DNA from: Sphingomonas sp. R647
GTDB lineage: Bacteria > Pseudomonadota > Alphaproteobacteria > Sphingomonadales > Sphingomonadaceae
Length of the DNA stretch: 64,000 nt
Reading direction: 5' to 3'
Assembly: GCF_020177055.1 (NCBI RefSeq)
Contig: NZ_JAIQXT010000004.1
Coordinates: 310,001 to 374,000, forward strand
Below are positions 58,001 to 64,000 of this stretch, in pieces (the first letter of the stretch is position 1; the number at the start of each line of letters is the position of its first letter). Both the position numbers and the translations under genes were made by a program. The notes beneath the pieces are model-generated. The model saw nothing but the letters and a program-made list of their open reading frames with translations. It had not been told where the DNA came from and did no database searches.

Positions 58001-58410
58001 AAGGCAGGGGAATGCGCGCCGGTAGCGGAGTCGGCGAACAACAGGCCGACATCCTTGGCGCGGACGTCGCGACCGTTGATGCGATAGGCCGAACCTGCGC
58101 CGCGTTCGATCCGGCGGACGACTTCCAGCTCGCCTTCATCGGGGCCGCCAGCCTGTTCGGCGAGGATCGAGACTTCGGCAAAGTCGCGCTGCGGACGGGT
58201 CGCGGTGCCCGCGAAGATCACGTCCTCCATCCCCGCGCCGCGCATCGATTTGGCGCTGTTCTCGCCCATCGCCCAGCGCAACGCTTCGAGCAGATTGGAC
58301 TTGCCGCAGCCATTGGGGCCGACGATGCCGGTCAGCCCCGGTTCGATGCGCAGGTCGGCGGGGTCGACGAAGCTTTTGAACCCCGTCAGGCGGAGCCGCT
58401 TGATCTGCAT
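54997..58410 (-). CDS. smc: Chromosome segregation protein SMC
   Basis: 1137 residues. The N-terminal ATPase half reads IKRLRLTGFKSFVDPADL and GPNGCGKSNLLEALRWAMGE (Walker A). Two long Ala/Arg/Glu-rich coiled coils flank a hinge at about 505-620 (VAPGYERALAAALGDDLEAGL). The C-terminal half has LSGGEQALTAVALIFALFL and the Walker B part ICVLDEVDAPLDDANI. It organises and separates chromosomes. ATG 58410 is chosen by homology. No scpA or scpB is in the window. Confidence 0.95.
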   Translation of the reverse strand: MQIKRLRLTGFKSFVDPADLRIEPGLTGIVGPNGCGKSNLLEALRWAMGENSAKSMRGAGMEDVIFAGTATRPQRDFAEVSILAEQAGGPDEGELEVVRRIERGAGSAYRINGRDVRAKDVGLLFADSATGAHSPALVSQGRIGAIIQAKPGERRQMLEEAAGISGLHVRRKDAEQKLRATESNLTRLDEMISDQEARAAALKRQARQAERYRELSDRIRVAEARMIFARWRDAAAAADAAKKEAAAAEALVAERTAAQESALAAQQAVATTLATARAAALAQRDRASEAMHRLATLRSERAAIDRRIAELHDSATRLETDKEREGALARDAADALARLDSETQALESRIAEAAARMPDLDAALADAERAARDAEVALAQALAAQAAEAAETRVAEAALAAARTRAERATREAARVDAEIRALGDPAPLAADRQRAADARAQAAHQAESARTGLARADAAERAAIDSRSRAQSARAEAHAELAQLDSEAAALSKATRPSGKERLLDRLTVAPGYERALAAALGDDLEAGLDPTGERHWAGAEALPGDPPPPRGTTPLAVHVTAPPALARRLAQVLVAETDEGQPLAVGQRLVTLMGVLRRWDGYVARSGGAAAAERLERVNRLHAIEKARPAAVRAVDAADTELTRIEAEIAEAKRAASDCRRLLDSAETTGREAARAEDRAAAAIERLDAQRADLEGRRARTAAEQEEAAGEVARAEAARAALPDGSETRAKVSALSSEAERRRTAAATARAERGALERDIAAARERLAAAQAERRSWTSRAGEAARRIAEMDARAIELAEASEALAGRPAELDAAVTGAERASEEARIESAAAQLAEREAEAELRATEAAVRAAGDALGEAREQRAGAVARAENHDLRRVEMNRLSGERFECPPPVLSQRVGFDPDSVRGPQDESAAHDRLIAERERIGPVNLVAETELAELTTAAQTAAAERDELIQAVHRLRGSIGTLNREGRQRLLTAFEAVDQHFRRLFSTLFNGGQAHLALIDSDDPLEAGLEIMAQPPGKKLQSLTLLSGGEQALTAVALIFALFLTNPAPICVLDEVDAPLDDANIERFCDLLEAMTRETATRYLIVTHNAATMSRMHRLFGVTMVERGVSRLVSVDLGGAESLLAAE

Positions 58411-58437
58411 ATCAGCGGCCCCGCCCACGGGTCATGG

Positions 58438-59178
58438 TCAGGCGCCTGCTGCCTTCAGCGCGGTTTCGACCTGCGGCCAGGTGCCGGTGTTTTCCAGCAC
58501 CTTGCCGTTGAGGATGAAGGTCGGGGTGCCGGAGATGTTATACTCCTTCTGGCCAGTCTCGGCCGCCTTCACCAGCGCTTCGGTCGCGGCCTGATCGGCG
58601 AGGCACGCGCGCGCCTGCGCCTCGGGCACGCCGCGCTGCTGGACGAAGGCGAGGTAGCCGAACTTTTCCGCCACTGCGGCGACGCGCTGCTGCGGCGGCA
58701 TCGCTTCGACCTGCTGGATGAAGGGGTCGCCCTGCTTCGGCCCGTTGCTCATCAACGTCTGCTGTTCGGCGAACATCTGGTCGAGGATCGGGAAGAAGGT
58801 GGCTGGACCGGCGCACTGGCCGGCCAGCGCCGCGCCGACGTCGATCTGGTTGAGCAGGAAGTCGCGGAATTCGAAGCTGACCTTGCCGGTCGCGATATAG
58901 GCCTTGAGCGGCTCCATGCCGGTGATCGCGAAATTGGCGCAATGGCCGCAGGTGCGCGAGCCATATTCGATCAGCTTGATCGCCGCATCGGGGTTGCCCA
59001 TGCGGAAGCCGCCCTCGGGCGTCTTGACGACGGTGTCGACCCACTGGGTGCCCGAGGGGGCGGATGCGCCCGCGACCGGGGCGGCCGGCGCGGCTGCGGT
59101 GTTGTTGCCTGCGTCTTCGCCGCCGCTGCAGCTGGCCAGCGCTATCGCCGATACCAGGCCGATTGCAATTCGCTTCAA
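58438..59178 (-). CDS. DsbA-family thioredoxin-like lipoprotein
   Basis: 246 residues from TTG 59178, which has GGAG seven bases upstream; no ATG fits. KRIAIGLVSAIALASC is a lipoprotein signal. The DsbA-like domain has active site GSRTCGHCANFAI and cis-proline GTPTFILNG. It would form or shuffle disulfides, or carry another thiol reaction, in the periplasm. It follows a paralogue by 29 bases and is followed by smc after 27 bases. Confidence 0.82.
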   Translation of the reverse strand: MKRIAIGLVSAIALASCSGGEDAGNNTAAAPAAPVAGASAPSGTQWVDTVVKTPEGGFRMGNPDAAIKLIEYGSRTCGHCANFAITGMEPLKAYIATGKVSFEFRDFLLNQIDVGAALAGQCAGPATFFPILDQMFAEQQTLMSNGPKQGDPFIQQVEAMPPQQRVAAVAEKFGYLAFVQQRGVPEAQARACLADQAATEALVKAAETGQKEYNISGTPTFILNGKVLENTGTWPQVETALKAAGA

Positions 59179-59207
59179 GTCACGTCTCCACGCTTTGGGG
59201 GGATAGA

Positions 59208-59909
59208 TCAGCGCGCGCCGGCGGCGCGCAGTTCGGGTTCGAGTGTATCCCAATGGCCACCGCCACCGGTCTTGCCGTTGACCACGAAGGTCGGCGTGCC
59301 CTTGATCACCTTCCACGAGGCTTCGGCCATCGCGCTCAGGCGATCGAGGTCGGCCGGGTTGGCAAAGCACTGGTCGATCCGCGCCTGGGTCATGCCGCGA
59401 CCGCGCATCAGCGGGCTGAGGCCCGACGCTTCGGCCACCGCCTTCAACCGGGCCAGTGGCGGCTGCGACTGGAGTGCCGGCTCATTGGTCTTCCACCATT
59501 GCGATCCGATCCGGAACCACGACCGCTGATCGGCAAAGATCGCGTCGGTCGCCCCGGAAAAGCCCTGCGGCCCGGCGCAGCGGGCGAGCAGCGCGGCCGC
59601 CATGTCGATCGGATCGCGCACCGCGTGCCGCACCTCAATCCGCACCGATCCGCGGCGGACATAGCCGTCCTTGAGCGGCAGTTTCGATTCGGCGATGAAC
59701 TCGGCGCAATGGCCGCAGCTGTAGCTGATATATTCGACCAGCTTCACCTTCGCCGCCGGATTGCCGATCAGATAGGCGCCGGACGGGGCCTGCACGACAT
59801 GCGTCGACCAATCGCGCGCTGCGGGCGCCTTTTTGGGCTGTTGCGCGGTTGCGCCGCCGGCAACGAGCGCGGCAACGGCAAGCGGGGCGAGGAGGGCGAA
59901 CAGACGCAT
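59208..59909 (-). CDS. DsbA-family periplasmic thioredoxin-like protein
   Basis: 233 residues. Sec signal peptide (FALLAPLAVAALVAGGATAQ). Active site YISYSCGHCAEF and cis-proline KGTPTFVVNG. It is a paralogue of the next protein, with the same CGHC motif, but soluble. ATG 59909 overlaps the DUF721 stop by one base (TGATG). Conserved placement between DUF721 and smc suggests an old operon. Confidence 0.85.
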   Translation of the reverse strand: MRLFALLAPLAVAALVAGGATAQQPKKAPAARDWSTHVVQAPSGAYLIGNPAAKVKLVEYISYSCGHCAEFIAESKLPLKDGYVRRGSVRIEVRHAVRDPIDMAAALLARCAGPQGFSGATDAIFADQRSWFRIGSQWWKTNEPALQSQPPLARLKAVAEASGLSPLMRGRGMTQARIDQCFANPADLDRLSAMAEASWKVIKGTPTFVVNGKTGGGGHWDTLEPELRAAGAR

Positions 59910-60421
59910 CAGTCGATCTTTCCAAGTTTGAGCACAGGCGCAGCGACGCCCGCCGCGAGCCCTTCGAGAACCGCACGCAATTCGGGATCGACGATCGCGC
60001 GCAGGCTGTCGCCGAGTTCAGCAGGAATGGGGGCGGCGGGTAGCGGCGCGGCGGGTTTTGCCGAGCGGGTGACCTCGCCCTGGCGGATCGCGACGCGGGC
60101 GACGGCGGGATAGCCGAAGAAACGGTTCACCCGGTCGACGATCTCGGGCGCGATATGCTGCATCATCGGGGCGTGGGCGCCCTGAACGACGAGGCTCAGC
60201 ACGCCGTTCGACCGCTCACCGCGCGGGAAGCGGATCGATTCGGGCGAGGAGACGCCAGCATAACGCTCGCCGACGATCTCGCTCCAGCGGCTGAGCACGG
60301 CGCTCTGGATGAAGCCGAACTTGCGGAACGCGACGCGACCGACATCGGGCACCAGATCCGCGACGGCGCGAACACGGTTGCTGCGGCGGGGTGCGTCGGG
60401 GGTGGCGCGCGGCTTACTCAT
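59909..60421 (-). CDS. DUF721 (DciA-like) protein
   Basis: 170 residues. SAVLSRWSEIVGERYAGVSSPESIRFPRG and NGVLSLVVQGAHAPMMQHIAPEIVDRVNRFFGYPAVARVAI in pieces are the DUF721 pattern. DciA is the ancestral loader of the replicative helicase DnaB in bacteria without DnaC. No DnaC was seen. The C-terminal 45 residues are Ala/Pro-rich. ATG 60421 is preferred; two more ATGs lie in frame just upstream. It is divergent from mutY across 27 bases. Confidence 0.8.
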   Translation of the reverse strand: MSKPRATPDAPRRSNRVRAVADLVPDVGRVAFRKFGFIQSAVLSRWSEIVGERYAGVSSPESIRFPRGERSNGVLSLVVQGAHAPMMQHIAPEIVDRVNRFFGYPAVARVAIRQGEVTRSAKPAAPLPAAPIPAELGDSLRAIVDPELRAVLEGLAAGVAAPVLKLGKID

Positions 60422-60448
60422 CGGCGTCGTCCATGCCATAGGCGGGGC

Positions 60449-61498
60449 GTGCCCGACAATGTTTCTCGCGACATCGCCGATCTGCTGCTCGGCTGGTATG
60501 ATGCCAGCGCCCGGGTGCTGCCGTGGCGCGCGCCGCCGGGGACGCCGCCGCCCGATCCGTATCGCGTTTGGCTGTCCGAAGTGATGCTGCAACAGACTCA
60601 AGTCGCGGCGGTGATCCCCTATTTCGAGAAATTCACGACGCGCTGGCCCGATTTCGCCAGCCTCGCGGCTGCGCCGGATGCCGAGGTGATGAGCGCGTGG
60701 GCGGGGCTGGGCTATTATGCCCGTGCGCGCAACCTGCTCGCCGCCGCGCGGGCGGTGGCGGGCGAGCATCACGGGCGGCTGCCGGAGCGCGAGGCTGCGT
60801 TGCGCACCCTGCCCGGCTTCGGCGCCTATACGGCGGCGGCGGTGGCGGCGATCGCGTTCGGGCAGCGCGCGGTGGTGGTCGATGGCAATGTCGAGCGGGT
60901 GGTGACGCGGCTGTTTGCGGTGGCCGATCCGTTGCCGGGCGCGAAGCCGCAGGTCCGGGCGCTGACCGATTCGATCACGCCGGATGTGCGCGCGGGCGAT
61001 TTTGCGCAGGCGATGATGGATCTGGGCGCGACGATCTGCACCCCGCGCAATCCCAAATGCCTGTTGTGCCCGCTTGCCGAACCCTGTGCCGCGCGGCGCG
61101 CCGGGACGCCGGAGGCGTTTCCGGTGAAGGCGAAGAAGCGCGCGCGGCCCGTGCGCTACGGCACGTTTTTCTGGCTGGAAGCGGACGGGGCGGTGCTGCT
61201 GGTCCGGCGCCCGGACAAGGGGTTGCTGGGGGGCATGCGTGCACTGCCGACCGGGCCGTGGAGCGACAGCCCGCCGGGGCTGGCCGATGCGCCGGTCGCG
61301 GCCGACTGGACGCTGCGCAACGCGGCGATCCGCCATGTCTTTACGCATTTCGAGCTGAACGGCGTGCTTGCGACTGCAACACTCGCGCGTCACATAGGCG
61401 CGGTCGAGGGCGAATGGTGGCCGATCGAGCGACTGGATGAGGCAGGACTTCCGCGGCTGTTCGCCAAGGCGGTCGAGGCGATGGAGAGCGAAGCATGA
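60449..61498 (+). CDS. mutY: A/G-specific adenine DNA glycosylase
   Basis: 349 residues from GTG 60449, which fits the family N-terminus (SRDIADLLLGWYDASARVLPWR). SEVMLQQTQV holds the catalytic Glu; LPGFGAYTAAAVAAIAFG is the helix-hairpin-helix; DGNVERVVTR holds the catalytic Asp. CTPRNPKCLLCPLAEPC is the 4Fe-4S ligand set (C-X6-C-X2-C-X5-C). The C-terminal Nudix-like domain reads 8-oxoG. It removes A opposite 8-oxoG. It overlaps the next gene as ATGA. Confidence 0.93.
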   Translation: MPDNVSRDIADLLLGWYDASARVLPWRAPPGTPPPDPYRVWLSEVMLQQTQVAAVIPYFEKFTTRWPDFASLAAAPDAEVMSAWAGLGYYARARNLLAAARAVAGEHHGRLPEREAALRTLPGFGAYTAAAVAAIAFGQRAVVVDGNVERVVTRLFAVADPLPGAKPQVRALTDSITPDVRAGDFAQAMMDLGATICTPRNPKCLLCPLAEPCAARRAGTPEAFPVKAKKRARPVRYGTFFWLEADGAVLLVRRPDKGLLGGMRALPTGPWSDSPPGLADAPVAADWTLRNAAIRHVFTHFELNGVLATATLARHIGAVEGEWWPIERLDEAGLPRLFAKAVEAMESEA

Positions 61499-62790
61499 AG
61501 CGGACCTGGATGATCGGCGGCGCGGTGGCGCTGGCGCTGGCGACGACGCAATCGGCGGCGTTCGGACAGGCGGCGACTGCGACGCAGACCGCGGCTCCGG
61601 TCGAGGCGCTGGCGAAGGACTATGTCGCACAGAACCGCACCCAGGGCATCGTCGTGGCCTATGGCGTCGGCGATTCGGCGCCGGTATTTGCCAGCGCAGG
61701 CCGCATCGCGGTGGAGGCCGACGCCGCTGCTGCCACGCCCGACTCGCTGTGGCGCGTCTATTCGATGACCAAGCCGATCACCGCCATGGCGGCGATGATG
61801 CTGGTCGAGGACGGCAAGCTGAAGCTCGACCAGCCGATTTCCGACTTCTTCCCCGGCTTTCGCAACATGAAGGTGCTGACCGATCCGGCCAACAGCCTGG
61901 ATAGCCGGCCGGCGACGACGCAGATCACGGTGCGGCATCTGGTGACGCACACCGCCGGGCTTGGCTATTCGATCATCACCAAGGGGCCGTTGCTCAAGGA
62001 ATATGAGCGGCTGGGCATCACGCCGGGTGCGGTGAACGCGGCGTTGGAAGCGCAGGCGCGGCCGCTGCGTCCGACCAGCCTCAAGGAATTTGCCGAGCGC
62101 GTCGCGACGCTGCCGCTGATCGCCGAGCCGGGGACGAAATGGAGCTATTCGATCAGCCTCGACCTGCTGCCTGCGATCATCGAGGCGGCGGCGGGGATGC
62201 CCTATGAGCAGTTCCTGCAGACGCGGATGCTGACGCCACTCAAGATGACCTCGACCTATTGGACGGTGCCGCAGTCGGAGATCGGGCGATTCGCGACCAA
62301 CTATGCCTGGGCGGGCGACAATCGCATCCCGTTCGATCCGGCCAAGACCTCGGCCTGGCTGACGCCGCCGTCCTTCCCCTATGGCGGCGCTGGCCTTGTT
62401 ATGTCGGCACGCGACTATGATCGCTTCCTGCACATGCTCGCCAATGGTGGCGCGGTTGATGGCGTGCGGGTGATGAAGGCGGAGACGGTGCGGCTCGCCA
62501 TGTCCGATTTGCTGCCCGCAGGTGTCACCTTTGGTGGCGCGCCGAGCGGAAGCGGCGGGGCGGCGGGGCCGAAGATGGGCTATGGCGCGGGTGGTTCGGT
62601 GCAGCTTGAGGATGTTCCGGGCGGCGCGGGCAAGGGCACCTATGGCTGGGGCGGCGCGGCGGGTACGGTCGCGTGGGTCGATCCGTCGAAGAAGATTCGC
62701 GGGACAGTGATGGTCAATTACTTCCCGTCGGACAAATGGCCGCTGCGCGCCGATGCGGTGCGAGCGGTGTACGCGCAGGCTGCGCGCTGA
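61495..62790 (+). CDS. Serine beta-lactamase-like hydrolase (class C / esterase family)
   Basis: 431 residues with a Sec signal peptide ending at about residue 25. VYSMTKP is the SxxK nucleophile motif, SYSISLDLL the YxS motif, and a GWGGAAGT segment takes the place of KTG. VRHLVTHTAGLGYSI is the conserved loop of this family. These enzymes are esterases, peptidases or beta-lactamases; the lack of a KTG triad speaks against a true beta-lactamase. It follows mutY with a four-base overlap. Confidence 0.85.
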   Translation: MKRTWMIGGAVALALATTQSAAFGQAATATQTAAPVEALAKDYVAQNRTQGIVVAYGVGDSAPVFASAGRIAVEADAAAATPDSLWRVYSMTKPITAMAAMMLVEDGKLKLDQPISDFFPGFRNMKVLTDPANSLDSRPATTQITVRHLVTHTAGLGYSIITKGPLLKEYERLGITPGAVNAALEAQARPLRPTSLKEFAERVATLPLIAEPGTKWSYSISLDLLPAIIEAAAGMPYEQFLQTRMLTPLKMTSTYWTVPQSEIGRFATNYAWAGDNRIPFDPAKTSAWLTPPSFPYGGAGLVMSARDYDRFLHMLANGGAVDGVRVMKAETVRLAMSDLLPAGVTFGGAPSGSGGAAGPKMGYGAGGSVQLEDVPGGAGKGTYGWGGAAGTVAWVDPSKKIRGTVMVNYFPSDKWPLRADAVRAVYAQAAR

Positions 62791-62792
62791 GC

Positions 62793-63668
62793 GTGGGCCC
62801 AGTTGGCTTCACGGGCGGGGTGCTCGACCGCGCCGACCGCGAGCGCAACGACCCGGAGGCACTCGCCACCGCGCTGGGCGACTGGCGCGCGCGGCTGCTC
62901 CGGCTCAACGGGCTCGATCCCGAGCTGGACAGCGAAGGGCGGCTGGTCTGGGCGAGCCTTGCCGACCTTTCCGACGACGCGGAGCCTTTGTTCCTCGGCT
63001 ATATCGACGGCAAACCGCATTTCGTCCCGCTGCGCATGGGCGAGCGGCATGGCGCGGCGCGGTCGCCAGCCTTGTTCGCGATGCTCGGGCTGATGCAGCC
63101 TGATCAGGCGAGCCTCTATGCCTGTGCGCGCAGTCTGGTCGACTGGCACCAGCGCCACGGCTTTTGCGCGGCCTGTGGCAGCGCGACCGCGATTTTCCGC
63201 GCGGGCTGGGCGCGGCGTTGCTCCGGTTGCAGCGCCGAGCATTTTCCGCGCACCGACCCGGTGGTGATCATGCTTGCCGAACATGACGGGCGCGCGCTGC
63301 TCGGGCGGCAGGCGGCATGGCCTGCGGGGCGCTATTCGGCATTGGCCGGGTTCGTCGAGGTCGGCGAATCGGTTGAGGAAGCGGTGGCGCGCGAGACGTT
63401 GGAAGAGGCAGGGGTGCGCGTCAGCGACGTACGCTACATCGCCAGCCAGCCTTGGCCATTCGCCTCGTCGCTGATGATCGCCTGTATCGCGCGTGCCGAG
63501 GACGATGCGCTATCGCTCGACACTACCGAGATCGAGGACGCGATGTGGGTCACGCGGGATGAGGCGCGCGCGGCGCTGGCGGGTGAACCCGATGCCCGGT
63601 TCATCGCCCCGCCGCGCTACGCGATCGCCCATACGCTGTTAGCCGCGTGGGTCGAGCAAGCCTCTTAA
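62793..63668 (+). CDS. nudC: NudC-like NAD(H) pyrophosphatase (Nudix)
   Basis: 291 residues from GTG 62793, two bases after the previous stop. The start VGPVGFTGGVLDRADRERND fits the family. Zinc ribbon CAACG...CSGC (residues about 126-149) precedes the Nudix domain, with the Nudix box GFVEVGESVEEAVARETLEE and AG. SQPWPFASSLMI is the NudC-specific SQPWPFxxS motif. It splits NAD(H) to NMN(H) and AMP and can remove NAD caps from RNA. It ends in TTAA shared with the MAPEG gene. Confidence 0.92.
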   Translation: MGPVGFTGGVLDRADRERNDPEALATALGDWRARLLRLNGLDPELDSEGRLVWASLADLSDDAEPLFLGYIDGKPHFVPLRMGERHGAARSPALFAMLGLMQPDQASLYACARSLVDWHQRHGFCAACGSATAIFRAGWARRCSGCSAEHFPRTDPVVIMLAEHDGRALLGRQAAWPAGRYSALAGFVEVGESVEEAVARETLEEAGVRVSDVRYIASQPWPFASSLMIACIARAEDDALSLDTTEIEDAMWVTRDEARAALAGEPDARFIAPPRYAIAHTLLAAWVEQAS

Positions 63669-64000
63669 CCCGATACCTCGACCAGCTCGATCGTTTCCGA
63701 TTCGCTGAATGCGAAATAGGGGATGGCGGCGGCGTAGCCGGCCAGGCCGATCGTCACGAGCAGGGTGACCGCGATGCCGATGCCACGGCCCGGCATCCAG
63801 CCGTCCATGCCGAATGCATGGAGGATGCGCGCAACGACGAACAGCGCCGCGACGGCCCACAGCCAGGTCTCGGTCCCCACTGCCAGTTCGATCAGCGCGA
63901 TCAGGATCAGCACGATCGGGGCATATTCGACGAAATTGAGCTGCGCGCGCATCCGCGCGATCAGCCGGGTGCTGCCGCCGTCGCCGATCGAAATCTTCTC
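63665..64000 (-). CDS. MAPEG family membrane protein, partial
   Basis: The frame is open to the right edge, so the gene begins outside the window. At least 111 residues: EKISIGDGGSTRLIARMRAQ and then LNFVEYAPIVLILIALIELA, VARILHAFG and two more helices. The RxxxNxxEYxP motif and RILHAFG are those of MAPEG proteins (microsomal glutathione transferase relatives). Three or four membrane helices. The ATG at 63952 is internal. Function beyond the family is not readable. Confidence 0.85.
   Translation of the reverse strand, partial: EKISIGDGGSTRLIARMRAQLNFVEYAPIVLILIALIELAVGTETWLWAVAALFVVARILHAFGMDGWMPGRGIGIAVTLLVTIGLAGYAAAIPYFAFSESETIELVEVSG

Noticed and set aside
61495..62790. Antibiotic-resistance beta-lactamase
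   Set aside because: SxxK and YxS are present, but the KTG motif is replaced by GWGGAAGT; a general serine hydrolase is more likely.

Overview
The window is high-GC DNA, about two thirds G+C, densely packed and mostly in short overlapping operons. It looks like chromosomal DNA of a free-living alphaproteobacterium of the Sphingomonadaceae, most like Sphingomonas. Supporting this are a class I lysyl-tRNA synthetase, a CrtZ-type carotenoid hydroxylase, a large TonB-dependent receptor with its own TetR regulator and MFS partner, a DUF4169 gene beside ssb, and the metXW / hisC-tyrA and mutY / DUF721 / DsbA / smc neighbourhoods. The assignment rests on gene content read by eye, not on a search.

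Layout. 1-0.9 kb: end of a flagellar locus (fliD 3' end, fliS). 0.9-4.5 kb: a CoA-transferase family III gene, an FMN reductase, an orphan response regulator and a ZntB-type transporter. 8.1-3.5 kb on the minus strand: a tightly coupled chain argH, small lipoprotein, lysA, precorrin-2 dehydrogenase, zntB. 8.1-9.8 kb: a TlpA-like lipoprotein and an unknown secreted protein. 9.8-14.1 kb: tetR divergent from a TonB receptor and an MFS carrier. 17.8-14.2 kb minus: branched-chain 2-oxo acid dehydrogenase E1alpha, E1beta, E2. 18-24 kb: prs, a TauE-like carrier, crtZ, sucC, etfBA. 24-25 kb: an isolated HNH endonuclease. 25-33 kb: a deacetylase-family enzyme, nhaA, a DUF389 membrane protein, lysS, feoAB. 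33-36.5 kb: a broken small membrane gene, DUF4169, ssb, tRNA-Leu(GAG), a MATE carrier and a zinc-ribbon protein. 36.7-44.8 kb: ftsEX, a DUF218 protein, plsC, tyrA, hisC, a Tat-type amine oxidase, metXW. 45-53.6 kb: a giant secreted beta-propeller amidohydrolase and a GH43 / LacI / GH3 sugar locus. 60.4-53.7 kb minus: DUF721, two DsbA-family proteins, smc and a GPH-family sugar carrier. 60.4-64 kb: mutY, a serine hydrolase, a NudC-like Nudix hydrolase and a partial MAPEG protein.

Regulation. Two transcriptional circuits can be read directly. A palindrome in the promoter spacer between tetR and the TonB receptor is a natural TetR operator. A near-identical 14-bp palindrome precedes both the GH43 and GH3 genes flanking lacI, which defines a small sugar regulon; the GPH carrier may supply uptake but lies in the smc operon.

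Unusual structure. An 80-bp repeat with a 32-33 bp stem occurs twice in opposite orientation, after ssb and after metW. Nested 24- and 15-bp inverted repeats separate prs from the TauE-like gene. A REP-like inverted pair lies in frame inside the E2 linker. A 10-codon leader ORF overlaps the start of prs. The start codons of argH and the tlpA-like gene overlap on opposite strands. I found no CRISPR array, prophage, insertion sequence or rRNA. The HNH gene, with a possible modified-base-reading N-terminus, is the only visible candidate for a defence function.
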